Origin: CAYIYO01 sp964367715 | Lineage (GTDB): Bacteria > Chlamydiota > Chlamydiia > Chlamydiales > Criblamydiaceae | Length of the DNA: 19,426 bases | Assembly (NCBI GenBank): GCA_964367715.1 | Contig: CAYIYO010000035.1 | Coordinates: 1-19,426 of the forward strand | Direction of reading: 5' to 3' | In this document: positions 1-6,754 of the stretch, in pieces | How positions within the stretch are numbered: position 1 is the first letter of the stretch | Layout of the letters: each line of letters starts with the position of its first letter | Position numbers and translations under genes: made by a program | The notes under the pieces: generated by a model | Database searches by the model: none | Told to the model about the DNA's origin: nothing | The model's input: only the letters and a program-made list of their open reading frames with translations

Positions 1-179
1 TGTATAAAAGATTTATGAGTTTTTAGCTTGACGCGTATGCGCTGCCGCGATGAAACACTTATGATCGACCCCTTGACTGATTACAGAAAAAGGTCCGAGA
101 CTCAAAAAAAATAGATTGATTGTCTAACGCCCCCTGTGTAGTGTAAAGAAAATATTTTACGTATGCTGGAGGGGTGAAA

Positions 180-650
180 ATGAAAAAAGTTATTTCTTTG
201 TTGGCTTTAGCCGCTTGTGTCATCTGTAGTGTGCCTGTTCATGGAATGGAAGGGTATGGCTTTGATTATGATGATGCGGTAAGTGCATTCGACTACAATC
301 CTGAAGCCGTCACCACTGTTCGTGGGCGGATCATTAAAATTGATTTTCTTCAAAAATCGACAGGCATGGGCAATGCAGTCACCTTGACGCTCCAGGCGGG
401 AGAAAAAAAGGTGTTGGTCGTGTTGGCTCCTCAATGGTTTATTGATAATCAAAAATTTGAATTAAAAGAAAATCAATATGTGACCGTTTTGGGGTCGCAG
501 ATTGAATACAACAAAACCCCGCTAATTCTTGCAGCGGAAGTGACCTATAACGACAAAGTCCTCACTCTTCGTGATAAAACGACAGGAAAGCCTCAGTGGA
601 GCGAATGGCGGAAAGGCGAAGGGGTGTTCTACAAGAACTATAAGATTTAA
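180..650 (+). CDS. Exported OB-fold protein, MamS/MamX-like domain
   Basis: A 156-residue protein. The start is taken at ATG 180 because GGAGGGG (168-174) sits seven bases upstream; the in-frame GTG at 174 would lie inside that ribosome site. Residues 1-22 (MKK, a hydrophobic stretch, then SVPVHG) look like a signal peptide. A lipobox-like LAAC lies at residues 10-13, but hydrophobicity continues past it, so ordinary Sec export is more likely than lipidation. The mature part has the pattern I associate with the OB-fold domain of magnetosome proteins MamS/MamX and their non-magnetosome relatives: VRGRI, GMGN..TLTL, LAPQWFIDNQ, VTVLGS, ILAAEV, LTLRD, G.P.W..WRKG. Its role is unknown, and no magnetosome gene is nearby. 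It probably acts in the periplasm. The gene sits alone upstream of the yicC operon. Domain recognition is from memory and moderate; the reading frame is secure. Confidence 0.8.
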   Translation: MKKVISLLALAACVICSVPVHGMEGYGFDYDDAVSAFDYNPEAVTTVRGRIIKIDFLQKSTGMGNAVTLTLQAGEKKVLVVLAPQWFIDNQKFELKENQYVTVLGSQIEYNKTPLILAAEVTYNDKVLTLRDKTTGKPQWSEWRKGEGVFYKNYKI

Positions 651-663
651 TTCCTTGATCGAT

Positions 664-690
664 CCCAATGAGTTTTTGACAAAAATTGGG
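664..690. repeat. Inverted repeat enclosing the -35 box upstream of yicC
   Basis: CCCAAT (664-669) is complementary to ATTGGG (685-690). Inside it, TTTTT (673-677) faces AAAAA (681-685) across GAC, which contains the TTGACA -35 hexamer. It could be an operator, a weak transcript end for the upstream gene, or chance; there is no following T-run to support a terminator. Confidence 0.4.
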
Positions 691-704
691 GAATCGGTTA
701 GTAT
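676..704 (+). promoter_or_regulatory. Sigma70-type promoter of the yicC-gmk-rpoZ-metG operon
   Basis: TTGACA at 676-681 is a perfect -35 box. It is separated by 17 bases from TAGTAT at 699-704, which matches four of six -10 positions. Transcription would start near 711, giving a short leader before the yicC ATG at 745. The hexamers and spacing are visible; function is inferred. Confidence 0.65.
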
Positions 705-744
705 GTCCGGAAGTTCCATTATTTTCCACAGCGTGTGATTAACG

Positions 745-1629
745 ATGCTCAAAAGCATGACAGGTTGTGGCCGTGCCACTTCCCAAACTTCCTTAGCGTT
801 ATTTTCGGTAGAGATCCAGTCCGTCAACGGAAAATTTCTCGATATTGCCGTTACTCTTCCTTCCGAGCTTTCTTTTTTTGAGACAGAGATTAAAAAGTGG
901 GTGGCAAATAGGATTAGACGTGGCCGTGTGCGAGTAAAGGTGTCTGCATCTTTTAACGCTGCCTCTCCGATGACAGTGCGTCCGAATATCTCGTTAGCAA
1001 AGCAGGTGCATCAGGCGTGGAAAGAGATTGCCGATGCGTTAAATATTGAAGAAGCAGTGGATTTAGAACTTTTGCAACAAGAGCAAGGGCTTCTCCTTTT
1101 TGAAGAGGATAGTGAAGCTGTCTTGAGTTATAAGGATTCCCTTCAGCAGGTCGTTGTTGCCGCTCTTGAAGAGACAGAGAAGATGAAGCTGCATGAGGGA
1201 GAAGCCCTTGAGAGTGACATCCATGACCGCTTAAAATGCTTGTCTGTGTGGATAGAAAAGATTCGTTTGAATGCGCCGCGAATGGGAGAAAAGTTTCGTG
1301 CAAAGTTGACGGAGACGTTGAATGAAGCATTTAATGGCGCTGCGGACAATTTAGAAAGAGTCCTTCGTGAAGCGGGCCTCTATGCAGAAAAGGTGGACAT
1401 CACGGAAGAAGTGACGCGTTTTAATGCGCACCTTACTCAGTTTAAGTCGATTATCGCCAATGAAGGCGGCGAAGGTCCCGGGAAGAAGCTCGAATTTTTA
1501 CTGCAAGAGCTCAACCGCGAAGCCAACACCATTGCTTCAAAAGCGCAAGATGCTGAGATCGCCCATTTGGTCGTCGAGATTAAATGTGGGCTCGACCAAA
1601 TTAAAGAACAGCTTCAAAATATTGAGTGA
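745..1629 (+). CDS. yicC: YicC/YloC-family endoribonuclease
   Basis: A 294-residue protein of the usual family length. It opens with MLKSMTGCGRA, the conserved N-terminus of the YicC family, which fixes the ATG at 745 although no strong ribosome site precedes it. The C-terminal DUF1732 region is clear: a KVDITEEVTRF segment, then GKKLEFLLQELNREANTI, SKAQD, and the closing IKEQLQNIE, all family hallmarks. Family members in E. coli and Bacillus have been described as RNA-cleaving enzymes. The gene lies two bases upstream of gmk, the widespread yicC-gmk-rpoZ arrangement, and appears to be first in the operon driven from the promoter at 676-704. The Cys in MTGCGR replaces the more common Phe. Family assignment is firm; substrate in this organism is unknown. 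Confidence 0.93.
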   Translation: MLKSMTGCGRATSQTSLALFSVEIQSVNGKFLDIAVTLPSELSFFETEIKKWVANRIRRGRVRVKVSASFNAASPMTVRPNISLAKQVHQAWKEIADALNIEEAVDLELLQQEQGLLLFEEDSEAVLSYKDSLQQVVVAALEETEKMKLHEGEALESDIHDRLKCLSVWIEKIRLNAPRMGEKFRAKLTETLNEAFNGAADNLERVLREAGLYAEKVDITEEVTRFNAHLTQFKSIIANEGGEGPGKKLEFLLQELNREANTIASKAQDAEIAHLVVEIKCGLDQIKEQLQNIE

Positions 1630-1631
1630 GA

Positions 1632-2240
1632 ATGAAGCAAAAGAAATTAAAAATTTTGGGGAATGTGGAGCGTGGACAACTGTTTGTGTTGAGTGCTCCT
1701 GCAGGGACAGGCAAAACAACGCTTGTTCAGATGCTCACCGAAGAGTTTCCTTGTGTCATTACGAGTGTCTCTTTTACGACGCGCGAGCCGCGTCCTAGCG
1801 AAAATCAAGGGGAGCATTATCATTTTGTTTCCGTGGAAGAGTTCGATCGTAAAGTTGTATCAAATGATTTTTTGGAATATGTGCAACTGTACGGCCATTT
1901 TTACGGAACCTCAAACGAGTGGGTGGAAGAACAGCTCAATACAGGAAAGCACGTCATCCTTGTGATCGACACGCAAGGTGCACTGCAATTAATGGGGAAA
2001 GTTCCTCTCTGTTCCATCTTTTTGATGCCGCCCTCGCCAACCGAGTTGCGTCGTCGCCTTAAAGGAAGAAAGACGGAAAGTGAAAGTATTATCGAAGAGC
2101 GATTGGAATGGGCCAATCAGGAATTAGAACGTTGCCGTTATTACGATTACTGCATTATTAACGATGACCTTCAAACTGCTTACCAGGTCCTGAAAAGCAT
2201 TTTAATCGCGGAAGAACATAAAGTTATTACGAAGGAGTAA
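1632..2240 (+). CDS. gmk: Guanylate kinase
   Basis: Phosphorylates GMP or dGMP to the diphosphate with ATP, in the cytosol. The 202-residue product (from ATG 1632, two bases after the yicC stop; an in-frame GTG at 1626 would overlap yicC) has the P-loop SAPAGTGKTT at residues 21-30, the GMP-binding segment SFTTREPRPSENQGEHYHF, the FLEYVQLYGHFYGTS motif, the Walker B-like VILVIDTQGA, and the lid segment RLKGRKTESE. These follow the order of canonical guanylate kinases; the family P-loop usually reads SGAGK(S/T), here AGTGKT. The gene is followed after three bases by rpoZ, whose ribosome site AAGGAG lies inside the last gmk codons. Identification is secure. Confidence 0.96.
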   Translation: MKQKKLKILGNVERGQLFVLSAPAGTGKTTLVQMLTEEFPCVITSVSFTTREPRPSENQGEHYHFVSVEEFDRKVVSNDFLEYVQLYGHFYGTSNEWVEEQLNTGKHVILVIDTQGALQLMGKVPLCSIFLMPPSPTELRRRLKGRKTESESIIEERLEWANQELERCRYYDYCIINDDLQTAYQVLKSILIAEEHKVITKE

Positions 2241-2243
2241 ACC

Positions 2244-2564
2244 ATGGACGTAGAAGAAAACTTGACGAATGAAGGGATCATGAAAAGACGCGAAAGCACT
2301 TTTGACCTGGTCAACTATGCCATTAAAGTCGCAGAAAATATGATTCTTTCTGGCCGTGCGCCAAAAGTAAAGACGAAAAGCGAAAATGTCCCTATGTATG
2401 TTCTTGCAGAGATCGCGAATCATAAAGAAGTATTCGAAGAAGTTTTAGAGCGTCGTCCTTACAATGAAGAGGGGCGTCAACGCTACCGCGAACATAATGA
2501 CCACCATATCATCGAAGAAAAAACAGACAGTGCGACAAAAAAAGCCAATTCTTTGCTAGCCTAA
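2244..2564 (+). CDS. rpoZ: RNA polymerase omega subunit, chlamydial type
   Basis: A 106-residue protein. STFDLVNYAIKVAENMI (residues 18-34) matches the omega signature seen as R.(F)(D)LV..AAKRA..L in other bacteria, and NVPMYVLAEIANHKEVFEEVL matches the second conserved helix (usually KPTVIAL.EIA.G). The basic patch between them (GRAPKVKTK) is also typical. Omega helps assemble the beta' subunit of RNA polymerase. The position directly after gmk is where rpoZ sits in many bacteria, and Chlamydia trachomatis has a short gene (CT031) in this place between gmk and metG. AAGGAG (2232-2237) is a well-spaced ribosome site overlapping the gmk stop codon, so translation is probably coupled. The sequence is divergent, hence confidence below certainty. 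Confidence 0.85.
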   Translation: MDVEENLTNEGIMKRRESTFDLVNYAIKVAENMILSGRAPKVKTKSENVPMYVLAEIANHKEVFEEVLERRPYNEEGRQRYREHNDHHIIEEKTDSATKKANSLLA

Positions 2565-2591
2565 TGTTGTCGTGTGCGTGAGGAGTTGTGG

Positions 2592-3224
2592 ATGGAAGTT
2601 AGTGAGCTTGAGATATTTCTTTTTGGTCTCCTCCTCCTGGCTGTCTTCTTCGTTCTCGTTACGTATGCTGTATTAAACTACCGCCGTCAAGAACGAAACG
2701 CCTCCCTTTCCCCCTATACTGGAAAGCCTATGTGGGCAGGGGAGTTCGTTCCGCGCAGTACCATTGAAAAGGTGATGCACTTTCTATACTATGACAACCA
2801 CAGCTACGATAATCGGATTTTTCCGATGGGTCGCGCTGTGATCTGTCGTGAAACCGGACGTATCTTTCAAAATGCCTACAATTGCTGGGGCCGTCCAACT
2901 GTGACATGGTCATTTTTGCAGCAACGCTGCAAAGGGACTTGGGTGTCATGGGGAAGTTTGACGCCGGAACTTCAGTCCCAGATTACGCAACTTCATGGCG
3001 AAAAAATGAAGGGATTTCAAACAACACGCTCTTCTCCGACTCCTTCGCCACGCGGCATTGAAGAAGAATATGTTTACACTAAGCCTGGACCACTGTATGT
3101 CGACCTACAGTCGAAGATACTGTTGGGATGGAAACTTGTTCCAGAAACAAACTTAGAAGTTTTGATTGTTCAAAGGCCTCCAGCAGCCGTTAAAATAGAC
3201 CGCATTCAACGCAAGAGTAAATAA
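2592..3224 (+). CDS. Unrecognised membrane-anchored protein
   Basis: I do not recognise this 210-residue protein. ATG 2592 is chosen because AGGAG (2581-2585) lies six bases upstream; an in-frame GTG at 2574 precedes that site. Residues about 6-30 form one strongly hydrophobic segment followed by NYRRQER, so the N-terminus is probably outside and the rest cytosolic by the positive-inside rule, though the topology is inferred. The body is rich in Trp, Tyr and Cys, with a core reading AVICRETGRIFQNAYNCWG and later TVTWSFLQQRC. Residues about 140-150 are a Ser/Thr/Pro-rich linker, and the tail is basic. The stop codon overlaps the metG ATG (TAATG), so the two are likely translationally coupled. 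Nothing seen indicates catalysis. Confidence 0.85.
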   Translation: MEVSELEIFLFGLLLLAVFFVLVTYAVLNYRRQERNASLSPYTGKPMWAGEFVPRSTIEKVMHFLYYDNHSYDNRIFPMGRAVICRETGRIFQNAYNCWGRPTVTWSFLQQRCKGTWVSWGSLTPELQSQITQLHGEKMKGFQTTRSSPTPSPRGIEEEYVYTKPGPLYVDLQSKILLGWKLVPETNLEVLIVQRPPAAVKIDRIQRKSK

Positions 3225-5287
3225 TGACCCACGACCAAAAAAAAATATTAATCACTTCCGCACTCCCTTATGCCAATGGTCCGCTGCACTTTGGACACAT
3301 CGCCGGCGCCTACCTTCCTGGCGACTGCTACGCCCGTTTTAATCGTTTAAAAGGTAACGATGTGTTGTACATCTGTGGATCCGACGAATATGGCGTCGCC
3401 ATTACTCTGAGTGCCGATATGGCAGGACGCACTCCAAAAGAGCATGTCGACCTCTTTCATGCTATCAACAAGAAGCTGTTTGATCAGCTTAACTTTTCAT
3501 TCGACCATTATTCGCGCACAACAACGCCTTTCCATGAAGCACCAGTGCTCCAATTTTTTAATGAGTTGTTAGCGAATGGATACATTGAAGAGCGCGTGAC
3601 GGATCAATTGTATTCGGAATCCGAAGATCGCTTTCTTGCCGACCGCTATGTTGTCGGAACTTGTCCAAAATGTAGTTTCGATCAGGCACGCGGCGATGAA
3701 TGTCCGAAATGTGGTGCCAGCTACGAAGCAACAGATTTGATTCAACCACGCTCCAAACTATCCAATGCCCCCCTCACAAAAAAAGCGACAAAGCATTGGT
3801 TTTTGCTGCTCGATAAATTTAAAAATCGTCTGACAGAATGGCTTGCAACAAAAGACTGGAAGCCAAATGTTGTCAACTTTGTCAAGGGGTACATCAACGA
3901 TCTCCATCCACGCGCCATCACACGCGACTCCAAGTGGGGGATCCCTGTTCCTCTTCCTGGTGCGGAAGGAAAGGTTCTTTACGTCTGGTTCGATGCTCCC
4001 ATTGGCTACATCTCTGCATCGATGGAGTGGGCAGAACGTGTAGGATCTCCTGAGCGATGGAAAGACTATTGGTACGATGAAAAAACGAAACTAGTGCAGT
4101 TTATTGGAAAAGATAACATCCCTTTCCATGCCGCAATTTTTCCAGCCATGGAAATGGGACAAAATCAGCCTTACAAGCTTGTAGACGAACTTCCTGCTAA
4201 CGAATTCTATAATCTTGAAGGGCGGCAATTTAGTAAATCAGACGGATGGTTCATCGACCTAGAAGATTTCTTCACACGCTATACGACCGATCAAATTCGC
4301 TACACCATCGCAGCTAATGCACCAGAAACACAAGATTCCGAATTCACATGGAAAGATTTTCAGGTGCGTTGCAATACAGAGTTATTAGGGAAATATGGAA
4401 ACCTTGTGAACCGTGTTATGGTCTTTGCACACAAACAATGCGAAGGGAAAATTCCTCCTTTCGGTGGTCTAAAAGAGATTGACAACGAGTTTTTACAAAA
4501 AATGCAAGGGCTTGTCAACCAGATTGAAGAAAGCTATTCGACATTCCGCCTCCGTCGCGTCAGCCAGCTTATCATGGAACTTGCACAGCTAGGAAACGTC
4601 TACTTTGATACGAAGAAGCCGTGGCAGGATGCCAAACAGCCAGAAACACACGCTGCAATGCAGACAACGATCGCTTGCTGCTTTGAATGCTTAAAACTTC
4701 TCGCCTTAGTCTCCTCTCCAATTATTCCCGAATCCGCAAATAAGATATGGCAGATGCTAGGCAATGAAGGGGTGTTATCGTTAGGGGAGTGGGACTCTTT
4801 AAAACAACAAAAGCTAACAACTGGCCAGCGTCTAATGGAAGCAAAGATTCTTTTTCAAAAAGTAGAGGATGAGCAGATTCAAAAAGAAATTGACACATTG
4901 AAAACCCTCTCTCAAAAAGCCCAAGCGTCGGCTCCTAAAGAAAAAGCAGAAGTGCCCGCCATTAAATCCGAAGTGGAAATCGCCGACTTCCATAAACTCG
5001 ACCTACGTGTCGCCTCGATTATCGCCGCAGAACCCGTTCCTAAAAGTAAAAAATTACTTAAATTAACAGTCGACCTCGGCACAGAACAACGCACAATCGT
5101 CTCAGGAATCCATGAATCCTACCGTCCTGAGCAGCTAATTGGGAAAAAAGTCGTCGTCGTTGCCAACCTAAAACCTGCCCTGCTGATGGGGATCCGCAGC
5201 GAAGGAATGCTCCTTGCCGGACGCACCGGAAACCTTCTTGAAATACCCTCCATCCAAGACCTGGAAATAGGAAGTGTAGTCAGTTGA
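3224..5287 (+). CDS. metG: Methionyl-tRNA synthetase with C-terminal tRNA-binding domain
   Basis: Charges tRNA-Met with methionine in the cytosol. The 687-residue product follows the E. coli MetG plan. The class I HIGH box is HFGH at residues 22-25, within PYANGPLHFGHIAGAYLPGD. A four-cysteine zinc knuckle lies at Cys147, Cys150, Cys160 and Cys163. The KMSKS loop reads QFSKSDG at residues 335-341, so the first Lys and Met are replaced by Gln and Phe while the functional SKS core is intact. After a Lys/Ala/Glu-rich linker (about residues 555-580), residues 583-687 form the EMAPII-like OB-fold tRNA-binding domain (FHKLDLRVASI, VANLKPALLMGI, SEGMLLA) used for dimerisation and tRNA contact. The ATG overlaps the previous stop by one base. 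Identification is secure. Confidence 0.97.
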   Translation: MTHDQKKILITSALPYANGPLHFGHIAGAYLPGDCYARFNRLKGNDVLYICGSDEYGVAITLSADMAGRTPKEHVDLFHAINKKLFDQLNFSFDHYSRTTTPFHEAPVLQFFNELLANGYIEERVTDQLYSESEDRFLADRYVVGTCPKCSFDQARGDECPKCGASYEATDLIQPRSKLSNAPLTKKATKHWFLLLDKFKNRLTEWLATKDWKPNVVNFVKGYINDLHPRAITRDSKWGIPVPLPGAEGKVLYVWFDAPIGYISASMEWAERVGSPERWKDYWYDEKTKLVQFIGKDNIPFHAAIFPAMEMGQNQPYKLVDELPANEFYNLEGRQFSKSDGWFIDLEDFFTRYTTDQIRYTIAANAPETQDSEFTWKDFQVRCNTELLGKYGNLVNRVMVFAHKQCEGKIPPFGGLKEIDNEFLQKMQGLVNQIEESYSTFRLRRVSQLIMELAQLGNVYFDTKKPWQDAKQPETHAAMQTTIACCFECLKLLALVSSPIIPESANKIWQMLGNEGVLSLGEWDSLKQQKLTTGQRLMEAKILFQKVEDEQIQKEIDTLKTLSQKAQASAPKEKAEVPAIKSEVEIADFHKLDLRVASIIAAEPVPKSKKLLKLTVDLGTEQRTIVSGIHESYRPEQLIGKKVVVVANLKPALLMGIRSEGMLLAGRTGNLLEIPSIQDLEIGSVVS

Positions 5288-5295
5288 GTTTTAGC

Positions 5296-5325
5296 TTGTC
5301 GAAATATTAGGAGATTTGTTATCAT
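5296..5325 (+). promoter_or_regulatory. Probable rpmB promoter
   Basis: TTGTCG at 5296-5301 and TATCAT at 5320-5325 (five of six consensus positions) are separated by 18 bases, giving a start near 5332 and a short leader to the rpmB ATG. Visible hexamers; activity inferred. Confidence 0.5.
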
Positions 5326-5352
5326 CTCGCTTTGAATTTACTGGAGTTTGAA

Positions 5353-5628
5353 ATGTCTAGAGAGTGTCAAGTTACTGGAAAAAAACCTACATCAGGTTTC
5401 AAATACGCCATTCGTGGTATCGCTAAAAAGCAAAAAGGGATCGGTCTTAAGATCACTGGTAAGACTAAACGTCGCCACGTGCCTAATCTTATGAAAAAAC
5501 GTCTCTGGCTTGCTGAAGAAAACCGTTTTGTGACGCTACGCCTCAGCGCCGCTGCTATCAGAACCATTGATAAAGTTGGTTTTGAAGTTGTTGTTCGTGA
5601 AATGCGTGCACGTGGCGAAAAAGTATAA
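5353..5628 (+). CDS. rpmB: 50S ribosomal protein L28
   Basis: A 91-residue basic protein of the large ribosomal subunit. The ATG at 5353 is preceded by CTGGAG (5341-5346) six bases away. An open extension to an upstream in-frame start would add 21 codons of non-L28 sequence (MNLLEFE and onward is in another register of the leader) and is rejected. The protein begins MSRECQVTGKKPTSGF, the usual L28 opening, although the two CxxC zinc motifs of some L28 proteins are absent: only one Cys is present, as in zinc-independent forms. The segments KTKRRHVPNL, LWLAEENRFVTLRLSAAAIRTIDK and the GFEVVV end are family features. It appears to be a single-gene unit with its own promoter upstream and a strong terminator downstream. 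Confidence 0.95.
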   Translation: MSRECQVTGKKPTSGFKYAIRGIAKKQKGIGLKITGKTKRRHVPNLMKKRLWLAEENRFVTLRLSAAAIRTIDKVGFEVVVREMRARGEKV

Positions 5629-5665
5629 GAAATAATTTTAATTTATTAGAATTGTTTAAGTTCCT

Positions 5666-5697
5666 AAAACCTTGAAGGTCCCCTTCAAGGTTTTTTT
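5666..5697 (+). terminator. Rho-independent terminator after rpmB
   Basis: AACCTTGAAGG (5668-5678) pairs perfectly with CCTTCAAGGTT (5682-5692) around a three-base loop, extended by flanking A:T pairs and followed by seven T residues (5691-5697). It lies 40 bases after the rpmB stop. On the opposite strand the hairpin is followed by only four T residues, so it may weakly stop surE transcripts too. Confidence 0.93.
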
Positions 5698-5796
5698 ATT
5701 TTATGCGTTCATTGCGGCATCGATGGAAAATTTATCACAGGCGCCGTGACCGATTACAATAGCCGTCAAAATTTCAGCTGCTCCTCGGTATATATA

Positions 5797-6588
5797 TCAA
5801 GAAAGAGTGAATCGTTTTTCAAACAGGTCTTTGTGCGCATGAAAATGTTTTAAATCGGTCAGCTCTCCGACATGAACAGGAACCACTGTTCCATACCCCT
5901 GACGCAATAACGCCATGTCACTGTCTTCGTGCTCTTCACACTCGATCAGCTGCGCTCCCATCCAATAGTAGGAATGGCCTTCGGCGGGATGTAGGCGCTC
6001 GGCAGGATTTTCCCCCCAAAAGCTTTGGCCTTGGCGGGCAAAGCGCAAACCTTTCATCTCTTTATGCATTTGATCGGGAAAATTCACGTTTAAAAGCGTC
6101 CCTTTAGGTAGAGAGTGCTCCAACACATGGTGAACGAGGGGAAGGACATATTTTTCTGCAAGGTCGTATGGCGGGCTTTCAGTGAATTCCCAGCAGGAAA
6201 ATGCGATTGCGGGGATGCCTTTCATGACGGCTTCGATGGTTCCGCCCACAGTGCCGCTGTAAAGGACGTTTCTGCCTGCGTTGGTGCCGCGGTTGATGCC
6301 TGAGACAACAAGGTCGGGTTTTTCTTTTAAGACGACATTTAAGGCCATTTTGATGCAGTCTGCGGGAGTTCCTGTCACATGCCACGCCACGCCATCTTCT
6401 GGCCATTCGACTTTGCGGATATGAAGAGGCTCTCTGAAAGTGATCGAAGTGCCGACGCCGGATTGTTCATGAGCGGGAGCGACAATGGTGACATCGGCAT
6501 GATCTTTTAGCGCGTTCCATAGGTGGCGAATTCCGGGAGCGTGGATTCCGTCGTCATTGACAATAAGTATCTTAGGTTTATTATTCAC
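5797..6588 (-). CDS. surE: 5'/3'-nucleotidase (survival protein) SurE
   Basis: A metal-dependent phosphatase acting on nucleoside 5'- and 3'-monophosphates, sometimes also short polyphosphate. The 263-residue product has the expected length and motifs: the metal site KILIVNDDGIHAPG (Asn11, Asp12, Asp13), EQSGVGTSIT with Ser43, GTPADC at residues 73-78, VVSGINRGTNAGRNVLYSGTVGG with Asn99, and IPAIAFS. The start is GTG, at 6586-6588 read on the minus strand, preceded by AAAGG about seven bases upstream. The gene stands alone on the minus strand between two plus-strand units, with a candidate promoter in the 166-base AT-rich divergent gap. After its TGA the same frame stays open for about 30 codons, which I treat as chance. 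Confidence 0.95.
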   Translation of the reverse strand: MNNKPKILIVNDDGIHAPGIRHLWNALKDHADVTIVAPAHEQSGVGTSITFREPLHIRKVEWPEDGVAWHVTGTPADCIKMALNVVLKEKPDLVVSGINRGTNAGRNVLYSGTVGGTIEAVMKGIPAIAFSCWEFTESPPYDLAEKYVLPLVHHVLEHSLPKGTLLNVNFPDQMHKEMKGLRFARQGQSFWGENPAERLHPAEGHSYYWMGAQLIECEEHEDSDMALLRQGYGTVVPVHVGELTDLKHFHAHKDLFEKRFTLS

Positions 6589-6621
6589 AAATTACCTTTA
6601 GAATCATGTTAAGAATGTTTT

Positions 6622-6650
6622 AATTTATACTAACCAGTGGTCACTGTCAA
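6622..6650 (-). promoter_or_regulatory. Candidate surE promoter with internal inverted repeat
   Basis: Read on the minus strand, TTGACA (6645-6650) is a perfect -35 box. A TATAAA lies 15 bases on (6624-6629), and an overlapping TAAATT at 6622-6627 gives 17-base spacing. The spacer holds CAGTG-GT-CACTG (6635-6646), a 12-base inverted repeat that touches the -35 box and could bind a dimeric regulator. The rest of the 6589-6754 gap is AT-rich; it must also contain the divergent promoter for the gene at 6755, but several equal candidates exist and I do not choose one. Confidence 0.4.
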
Positions 6651-6754
6651 TATTAAAAATAAAAATATTGAATTACGCTGTTGTGGGATAATTAATAAAA
6701 ATGTTAAAGTATTTTATATATAAAGACTAGTAATTTTTTTTAAGCGGTGAAGGA

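Noticed and set aside
52..64. 13-base match TGAAACACTTATG shared with the gyrB start region at 10263
   Set aside because: A repeat of this length is expected by chance in about 19 kb.
174..179. GTG at 174 as the start of the first gene
   Set aside because: It falls inside the GGAGGGG ribosome site; ATG 180 has proper spacing and a better signal peptide start.
5700..5799. In-frame open stretch of about 30 codons after the surE TGA, reading AEILTAIVIGHGACDKFSID
   Set aside because: It looks protein-like, but SurE is already full length, there is no start codon with a ribosome site, and 30 open codons are expected by chance fairly often.
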